Assembly: GCA_003117195.1 (NCBI GenBank)
Contig: BDSI01000031.1
Span: 905,501-969,500, forward strand
DNA: 64,000 nucleotides
Reading direction: 5' to 3'
Source of the DNA: Eudorina sp. 2006-703-Eu-15
Taxonomy: Eukaryota; Chlorophyta; Chlorophyceae; Chlamydomonadales; Volvocaceae
Every line of letters starts with the position of its first letter. The stretch's first letter is position 1. This document shows, one piece after another, positions 57,501 through 64,000 of this stretch. Both the position numbers and the translations under genes were made by a program. The notes under the pieces were generated by a model. It searched no databases. It saw only the letters and a list, made by a program, of their open reading frames with translations, and was not told where the DNA came from.

Positions 57501-60500
57501 CGAGGCAGGGTTGGCTGAGAGGGAAAGCGCGTCACACACCACGCGCAGCACAAAGATGGTTCTCTACCAGGATCTCTCAATTTCATCACGATCTGCGACA
57601 TCTCATCATCCAGATTCCGGCACTATTTGCTCACAGGGTCTTCCAAACTCACTTTTTGAATAGCACCTCGTCGTCCGGCAGCTTGCCCTCCAGGTTGGTG
57701 GCGCCCGCCTGCTCCAACACCCGACGGGCGTCTGCACTGCTGAGTGCGTACAGCACCGTCTCCTGCACACGGATCCGGGAGGGGGCAGCACATCACGTCA
57801 GGAGGGCCACAATTGCGCTCGGCAAGCAAGGCCAGTCCTGCACAGTCGGCCAGGGCGCAGAGGAAACATCGACCCGGGTGACGATCGTTGTGTAGGAAAG
57901 CTCTGGCGGAGGGCGCCCGGACTGGCTTGCCTTTCCTGATCATTGGGTTGCTGAGGGTTGCTGAGCTTCAGGGTTTCTGGGTTGCTGGGGCATTCTTCTA
58001 GAGTATCCCCAGCCGGTGCAACTTCCCATGTCGGCGTCACTCGCACATACATATGCGCACACGCCCCTACCTGCAAGCACACACGCGCTTGCACGCGCTG
58101 GGTTGCAATTCTAAACACACGCGCTTCATTCCTTGCGAATCCGTACACCGTCACCCCATCCTCACGCGCACCTGGTAGTGTGGAATGAGTGTGGACACGG
58201 CCCTCATGGAGTCCACGCGGGGTGCGATAGGCAGCCGGGGGTGCATCAGCCCCGAGCAAAAGTCCGCCAGCAGCGACACCGCCTCCTGGCTGGAGGGCGC
58301 GGTGCCCTCATCAGTGGGCCGGAGGATGGCCAGCAGCCACGACGACACCTGCGCGCCATGGCATGGCAAGGGGCCGGAGGGGAGAAATTCGTAGTGAAAC
58401 CAGCCCAGCGGGGGGCAGGGCAGCCCGCGTGACATAAGAGCTGCCGGGAAGAGACAGGAGCCGAACACGGGCAGACTTGAGGGCCCGGCCCGGTACTCCA
58501 CATGGCTGGCCAACGATGCTGGCCAACCATCGCTGGATCAGGACTTTCGGACCGCAAGACCAACGGGTGTCGCGGTCCGAAAGTCAGTCCTGATCCAGCC
58601 CGCGTGCGTGACTCATAAATGGCGCGCGGGCATCCTCGACAAACAGCTGGCGCAGTCGGAACAACGTGACGTGTGTCTAGGGATGACATCCTCCCGACCC
58701 GAACCAGTGGCACGTGTGCCATCGGCAGCGTGCCGCGCGGGTACCTTGGCAAAGTCATCGTAGGAAGGCATGTGCTCCGCCCCCCAGGCGGTGGCGTTGT
58801 TGCGCCGGACGTCCACCAGCTGGGAGAAGCCGCGGTGTAGCTGCGCCTTGACGGCGGCCTGGTGGTAGTGCTGCCGTGCGACCACTCTGTTCATAATCAG
58901 CGATATGCCCCAGGGCAAGTCGCGCATCTGGAGGAGGAGGAGGACGCGAACCAGCGGCGGGACAACACGGTCCGGCAGGCCCATGGTTGCCGGTCAGCGG
59001 CCGGGAGAGCGAGTGGGGCGGGCGTTAAGAGAGAGCAAGAGCAAGATGTGAGGTCCAAATGTACGGTGTAAGGATTTGCAAGGTCCACCACCATCATACC
59101 CATAGGGAGGGTGTGAGTCCTCTACCCCCGTCCTTGCACGTCGAGTCACTCCACGTCGATTTAGCAGTCCGGGAGGGTCCCAGCAGACGCCTTTGTACAC
59201 ACTACACCACACCACACCATACTACACCACACCACACACAGTTGGGTTGGTTGGGTCGGATCGATCGATTTATTTCCACCACATCACCCCCTATCCCCCA
59301 CCCACCCCCCATCCTACCCCTTCCCACACTCCACCCCACCCAAGCCTGTGTCCCCACCCCATATCGAACCACCGCACTCAGGACCGCACACTGCGCACTC
59401 GCTCGGCGCACCTGGCACATGCACCTGGCGACCGCGTGCAGCGCCATGGACAGCTTGTCGATGTTCCGACTGCGGCTCGACACGGCCGCCGGCGAGGACG
59501 ACTGCGCCTCTGTGTCCTTGTACACCTGGATGGACACATCACACACACCGGGGGAAGGGCTGTCAAAACAACCTTGTAACGGTTGCATTACAAGGAGGAG
59601 GAGCATGGTGATGAACTATTGCCAAAGCGGTCGACGTTTCTACGGGCGGTCGACCTGGGGCTTTCCAACTGGGTGATCACAGCACAGGATGGATGGGGCT
59701 GCGCGCACCCCTAACCGGCCACACAGAGGTCACCCTGTAGACAATGAATGAAAACACGGAGCAGGCAGCAGGCCCCGCGGACAGGCACCCGAGCAGCTCC
59801 TCGTCCGGAAGCCCTCACCACTTCGCCCTGGCAGCCCCGACACCGCCGCCAACCCGCCAACTGCCCCATTTATGCCCCTTGCGCCAGAGCAAGGCAGGCC
59901 CCCCCTCCCCGTCCTCTCAAGCCGTACCTTGCCCGCATCCACCAGCGCCCGCACCAGCGCCACCACCGACCCCAGCAGCTCCCGTCGGGCCACCAGCCGG
60001 CGGTGCGACCAGGCCCGCGGGGGCATCCCCAAAAACTTGTCCGGGTGGAAGCTGTCCTTGTGCAGGTCGGGGCACGTCGCGCCGGCCGCTGCGGCTGCCG
60101 CGTCTGGCGTGTTGGAGCCCTTTGGAGGGTTCAAAAGGGGGCATCAGAGGGGGGATGATGCATGGAAGGTTCATCAAAGGGGCCATCAGATGGGGAGGAT
60201 GGAAGGGGGAAGTGTTCGCAGATCGACCGATGCGTGTTCGCAGAGGGGATACTGCATAGCGCGGGTCCTTGACTGACAGCAGCCCCACCGAGTGGGAGAA
60301 TCAAGACGAGTCCAGGGCCCTCAGACGGACAGCTTCGCCATTACGGAGCAGGACGCAATAGTGCGTAGTAGATGACAACCCGCCAATTACAGGCTACACA
60401 CACATAGTCACATACACAAGGTGCCGCAGCGATTACGGCCAGCCACACCCGGGGCTGCGTGATCGGGCACCACTAGTCCATCCAGGACGCACCGGTTCGG

Positions 60501-63425
60501 AGCCGCCGGCGGTGGCCGCGGCGGCGGTGTGCGCGGGCGCCCGGGGCACCGCCCCCACCGCCACCAGCAGGTGCAGCAGGTACAGGTAGGCCTCCTGGAG
60601 CACCTCAAGCTGCTCCGAGGAGGGGGTGGAGCCCGTGATGACCAGCTGGGGGATTTGAGCTGCGTTGGGCAAAGTGGAAGGGAGAGGAAAGGAAAGAACG
60701 CGCAGGAGTAGTCGAGATACGGACAGACGTTGTTGACCAGATGGTGTGGACCACCGGAGATCGCATAAATAGCAAAAGCTGAGGATCCCCGATGATACAC
60801 TCGTCATCCAGATTCCTACAAATCCCATTTTCCATCGCCCATCCACACGCACCATATGTAGTCCATGTTCGACTCTACCGTGCCATAGTGGCCCGAATCA
60901 AGTCTGCCCCTTGCCGTAGATGTGTCGTATTCGTCCCACATATGCGCCTATTCCACTAGTCGTGATCGACCCGATTCGCTGGCAACTGCCGTACCGCCTG
61001 ATGGCCCGAATCGTTCACTACGATCACCCAGAATGGATCAATGACCCAACGTCCCCGCACTCCCCACTTCTCCGCTCGCACAGCTCCGCACTTACCCACA
61101 TACACCGCCACGGGTGGCAGGTACGTCTCCCGGAACGTCCACCCGTCGGTACCCGCCCGGCGACCTGCATTTGGCCGTCGGTTGTTGGTTATCGATCGAC
61201 ACAACGTCTCAGGAGTAATGGCCGTTGGGCTGCAACTGTCATGTACTCATTGAACGGTGCAAAATGCATGCTACGACTTCTAGTGAGATGCTATTTAGTG
61301 AGATGCTATCTAGAGATGCTATGACTTGCAATTAGGATACCTAGTCCCATCATTAGAAGACCATGTCCCTACAAGATGTGATGGCCAAACAAGAGGACCT
61401 CCGGGGAAACATGTCTACCCCCGCCCGGCCCCACTCTCACCCATAGTGTCGCCGCCCGACCCGTGCGTCCCTGTCCGCCTCCACGTCGCCAGCATAGAAG
61501 AAGGGCTGAAGGATACCGCCGTGAAGGCCAGGGCCGCAGCCTCGCGGTCAGACAGCATATCCCGGCCACGCATGGACCGCACGACGGCGTTCCAGAACGG
61601 AGCAGTCAGGAGGAGGGTGGTCTGCGGCAGGAACGGGTAGGGGACACCGTCGGCAAACCCTGAAGGGGAGCACGGTGGGCAAACCACTGAGGAGGACAAA
61701 GGGTCCATGGCCTATGTACCGGGAATTCGCTGCACTGGACAAAGCCGTCCGTAATGTACAAGGAAAGGACCCAAGCAAGGACATACCTCCCGCTCCACCC
61801 AGCTCTTGGGTCGATCGTCGGCCGGTGCAGGCAGACCCAACAGCCAGCGCACCGAGCCCGCCACACACGTGTACGGCAGCAATAGTACAGTAAGGATCGA
61901 GCGCCCGAGCCAAGTGGCGACGCGGAGCGCCCAGGTCCGGGTGTCTGGAGCGCTCACGTCATCGCTGCGGTTTCAGAGCCGACGGGAGGCAGAGTGGGCA
62001 AACGAGTCGTTCATACCATCGCATGGTTTTGGGTGACAAACCCCAAAGACGGCGTTCCCCCTCCCGGATTCGCTACAATGTCGGCTACACTACAGTTCAC
62101 TTTGATTCAGAGAGACCCTAGGCGATTCGATCCCCGTCCACCCAGGTTAGGGACCGTGGAATCAATTAAGTTGATCCCGCCAAGAACTGAGTACTCACGC
62201 CGTGAGCAGCTTGGTCCGCATTGCCTCCTGAATGCGATGGAAACCCGCCCTGATGTGGCGCCAGTGGCGGATGGAGCCGATGCCCTGAACCACGCCCTGC
62301 ATGGCGCCCCACAGCGCCGTGGCCACGGTGTACGACACACCTGTGCTGACCAGGCTCAGCAGGAACAGCACAATCACCTGCACGAGCCATGGGGAAAGGC
62401 AGAGTATGCTGGGGCCGCTGCAGGTGGTTGCAGACAGTACCGTGCACGACACAGGCCCTCATCATAATTCACACGAACATACACATTTATATTTGTACAA
62501 ATCCCCTGATGCATGAACGCCCGACTTCACCAGCCAAAACAGGTCCCCAGCCAAAACCAGCTGCGGGTATCCCCGCGACGTTGCAGGTGGGCCGGGGGCC
62601 CATCCAAGCCTGTGCTCACCTGTGCAGCCGCCATGCAGGGGTCCAGGTCCACCGTGAAATGACGGGACCAGCCCTCAGGCCACCAGGACCACTCGATGTC
62701 AAACGACCAGGCCAGCTTGTTGGTGGCCATGATCTCCTTGACCTGCGGACCCGCGGGTCGCACGATGATGAAGTAGTCGATGACGAATTTGAGGCCCAGC
62801 GTGCCGCCCCACAGCACCGTGTTGCCGAACAGGTAGCTAAGACCGGTGCGGAGGTGCTTGGCGGGGTCGTACAGCGGGTTGTACGGCGAGGATGCTGTGG
62901 CAGTGCCATGGCTGGGCACCAGTCGCAGCAAAATGTCGTACAGGTGACCCCGGACGTAGCCGCCGAAGTTGAGCTGCCTGCAGGGTGGATGTTTGTTTGG
63001 GAGGCAACACGGGGAGTGTTTGATGCGGGCGTGGGGGGGGGGGTTAATATAAAGAGCAAGTGGCAGGGAGGGTGATGTTGGAATGGCAGCATGAGCAGGG
63101 ACATAAAATCGTCGCGAAAGACGGGCACCAAGCTTATCAAACAAACACAGTCAAAGCATACATACAGGACAATGAGACGATATTCCAGGCCGCGCACCGG
63201 GGTCCACCCACGACGCCGACGCTTGCAGGCACTCACCGGTACAGCAGCTCGTACGCAATCAGCACGCAGCCGTACAGTACGGAGATCCACCAGTAGCAGG
63301 ACTTTCCCCCCAGCAGCGGATAGCACTACGATGCAAGGCACACACCAACGGGCATGCCCCGAAGTTCAGGCGTGTCCACACAGAAGCGGCACGCAGCTCT
63401 CAAAGCCTACTTCGAACCCTGCCTG

Positions 63426-63462
<37 letters not shown>

Positions 63463-63866
63463 AGAATTGCAACCCGCCCGCCCGCCGTGTGTGTGTGTAT
63501 GTGTGTGAGTGTGTTTAGATAAGAGACCCGTGTGTGTGTGAGTGTCTATTGGGTTGTGTGACGGGTACCGTCCGCAGTGACGGACCCAACCCTAGGCATG
63601 TCATGTACGCCTGTGCAATCTGCGACAACGACCCCCACATACTGGATCCAGGACTGTCGCACCCGTCACAGAACACGCAACTGCCAATAGACCCACGGGT
63701 CGCACCTGGTACCCATAAAAGTCGTGCTTGGGCCAGACGATGTAGGCGATGTACAGCCACACACCCAGGGCCGTCCAGGCAAGACCCAGCAGGTACAGGT
63801 GCACTATATTGTACCGCAGACCGTACATCCTGTACGGCGCCGCTGGCCCGGTTCCGCGCCGCGGCC
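49519..63866 (-). CDS. Callose (1,3-beta-glucan) synthase gene, copy 2 (5' end beyond the window)
   Basis: This is a second GT48/GSL-type 1,3-beta-glucan synthase, in direct tandem with copy 1 and sharing nearly all recognised intron positions and phases with it. About 28 exons are visible, from the first membrane block to the stop codon; the N-terminal exons lie beyond position 64,000. It has every catalytic-region hallmark of copy 1, for example GEGKPENQNSAVPYCPG, QTIDMNQDN, RAHYGHPDLWNR, TRGGVSKAN, GKGRDMGLD and GGASYVATGRGF. It differs from copy 1 in an extra symmetrical 69-nt exon, a longer acidic insertion in the exon at 56,320-55,779 and a much longer C-terminal tail. Near-identical stretches point to gene conversion with copy 1. 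Confidence 0.9.
51895..53814 (-). CDS. Callose synthase copy 2, C-terminal membrane block
   Basis: Exons: 53814-53612, 53389-53231, 52962-52857, 52681-52481, 52334-51895. Lengths equal those of copy 1 (203, 159, 106, 201 nt, and 440 against 437). They encode ISKGCAEQLMSRDLRFLGSN, ILQLGTMPLLGFLFN, LFGGASYVATGRGFSLRRR, YCNYGRSHLYLGADILLMVI and GPFWFTPFFFRLQ. Much of this block is nearly identical to copy 1 at the nucleotide level. Confidence 0.87.
53967..60659 (-). CDS. Callose synthase copy 2, large cytosolic catalytic domain
   Basis: Exons: 60659-60493, 60119-59928, 59525-59412, 58927-58745, 58348-58172, 57762-57653, 57481-57355, 57195-56896, 56712-56497, 56320-55779, 55545-55389, 55277-55123, 54713-54682, 54466-54363, 54086-53967. 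The GT48 domain motifs are intact: LIPHYQV, FPEEFRNLLERCRTL, LLLWASCRGQVLARTV, ATRYSSMRVAYLEQV, VILGEGKPENQN, QTIDMNQDNSLAQ, RVMSYP (32-nt exon), RAHYGHPDLWNR, MTRGGVSKANAVQHVSE, YISVGKGRDMGLDSIL. The exon at 56,320-55,779 carries a strongly acidic stretch (DDDDGDEDGGAD) not present in copy 1. Confidence 0.88.
58532..58599. repeat. Strong hairpin-forming inverted repeat
   Basis: A 24-nt left arm starting GCTGGATCAGGA (58,532-58,555) pairs with a 28-nt right arm (58,572-58,599), with only a 4-nt bulge, around a 16-nt loop. It lies in the intron between the exons at 58,927-58,745 and 58,348-58,172 of callose synthase copy 2. A duplicated GCTGGCCAAC-like unit sits just upstream. It could be a small inverted-repeat transposon or a small-RNA precursor. 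Confidence 0.75.
59572..59595. repeat. Short inverted repeat with AACCGTTACAAGG motif
   Basis: CCTTGTAA and TTACAAGG are inverted around an 8-nt centre. The left 13 bases are the reverse complement of a motif also present at 48,299-48,311 and 55,081-55,093. Confidence 0.6.
61096..63866 (-). CDS. Callose synthase copy 2, first membrane block and entry to the cytosolic domain
   Basis: Exons: about 63866-63706 (start uncertain), 63301-63237, 62977-62620, 62377-62199, 61964-61787, 61621-61441, 61164-61096. They encode YNIVHLYLLGLAWTALGVWL, LYGCVLIAYELLY, LSYLFGNTVLWGGTLGLKF, VIVLFLLSLVSTGVSYTVAT, then PFWNAVVRSMRGRDMLSDRE. The last exon (TYLPPVAVYVG) is phase 1-1 and has no counterpart in copy 1; it sits where plant enzymes have QWPPFLLASKI. 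The acceptor of 63,301 (GGAAAG) is not a CAG. Confidence 0.78.
63428..63512. repeat. GT microsatellites
   Basis: A run of about 16 GT units (63,428-63,460), then a second interrupted GT run (about 63,487-63,512), in an intron of callose synthase copy 2. Confidence 0.92.
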
Positions 63867-64000
63867 GACCTGCGCATATCAGCCATCAGCGGGCGGCGTC
63901 GTGTCGCGTCGCGTCACGCCGTGAACGGTCAACAAGCTTCCCGCCAGATTCGGTTGGAACACGTACGCCCCGGGACGCTCCGCGATTCACACGTTGCAGT

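Noticed and set aside
1..64000. CRISPR arrays, bacterial operons, rRNA genes, telomere repeats
   Set aside because: None seen; the intron-rich gene structure is eukaryotic.

Overview
The window looks like nuclear DNA of a volvocine (Chlamydomonas/Volvox-type) green alga. The signs are: GC-rich coding exons cut by many short introns with GT..AG borders, AC/GT microsatellites, a large scavenger-receptor cysteine-rich (SRCR) protein gene, two very intron-rich callose synthase genes, and green-plant-type Ty3/gypsy chromoviruses. No prokaryotic operons, rRNA, CRISPR array or convincing tRNA gene was seen. All gene models were spliced by eye and are not transcript-supported. Exon borders were chosen because splice sites, phase and family alignment agree.

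Layout. (1) 1,424-8,617, minus strand: nine consecutive phase 1-1 exons, each holding one SRCR domain. They form a three-domain module (types 1, 2, 3) repeated three times. The first coding exon was not found, and the 3' end is either a read-through stop near 1,380 or lies further left. (2) 8.6-12.0 kb: intergenic, with a dispersed repeat. (3) 11,969-32,051, minus: a callose (1,3-beta-glucan) synthase gene of the GT48/FKS1/GSL family, with about 35 exons recognised; the extreme 5' end is not resolved. (4) 33.7-44.8 kb, plus: a Ty3/gypsy retrotransposon whose reverse transcriptase is split by a younger, complete-ended chromovirus (35,212-39,882, identical-looking 396-bp LTRs, 5-bp target duplication). 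(5) 44.8-49.5 kb: repeat-rich intergenic DNA without a recognised gene. (6) 49,519-63,866 and beyond the right edge, minus: a second callose synthase gene in direct tandem with the first, with the same intron positions and phases.

The most unusual object is the outer retrotransposon. Its pol carries a C5-cytosine methyltransferase-like domain between RNase H and integrase, and a PHD finger plus a possible Tudor-like domain after the integrase. It therefore joins a DNA-methylation-type enzyme to chromatin readers in one mobile element. The inner chromovirus uses a chromodomain in the equivalent place and has no gag.

The two callose synthase genes share stretches of near-identical sequence, including one intron, next to strongly diverged stretches, which suggests gene conversion between them. 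The first copy lacks a 69-nt symmetrical exon seen in the second. In the SRCR gene all three type-2 domains have lost the same two cysteines, which suggests that this pair forms a disulfide in the other two types.
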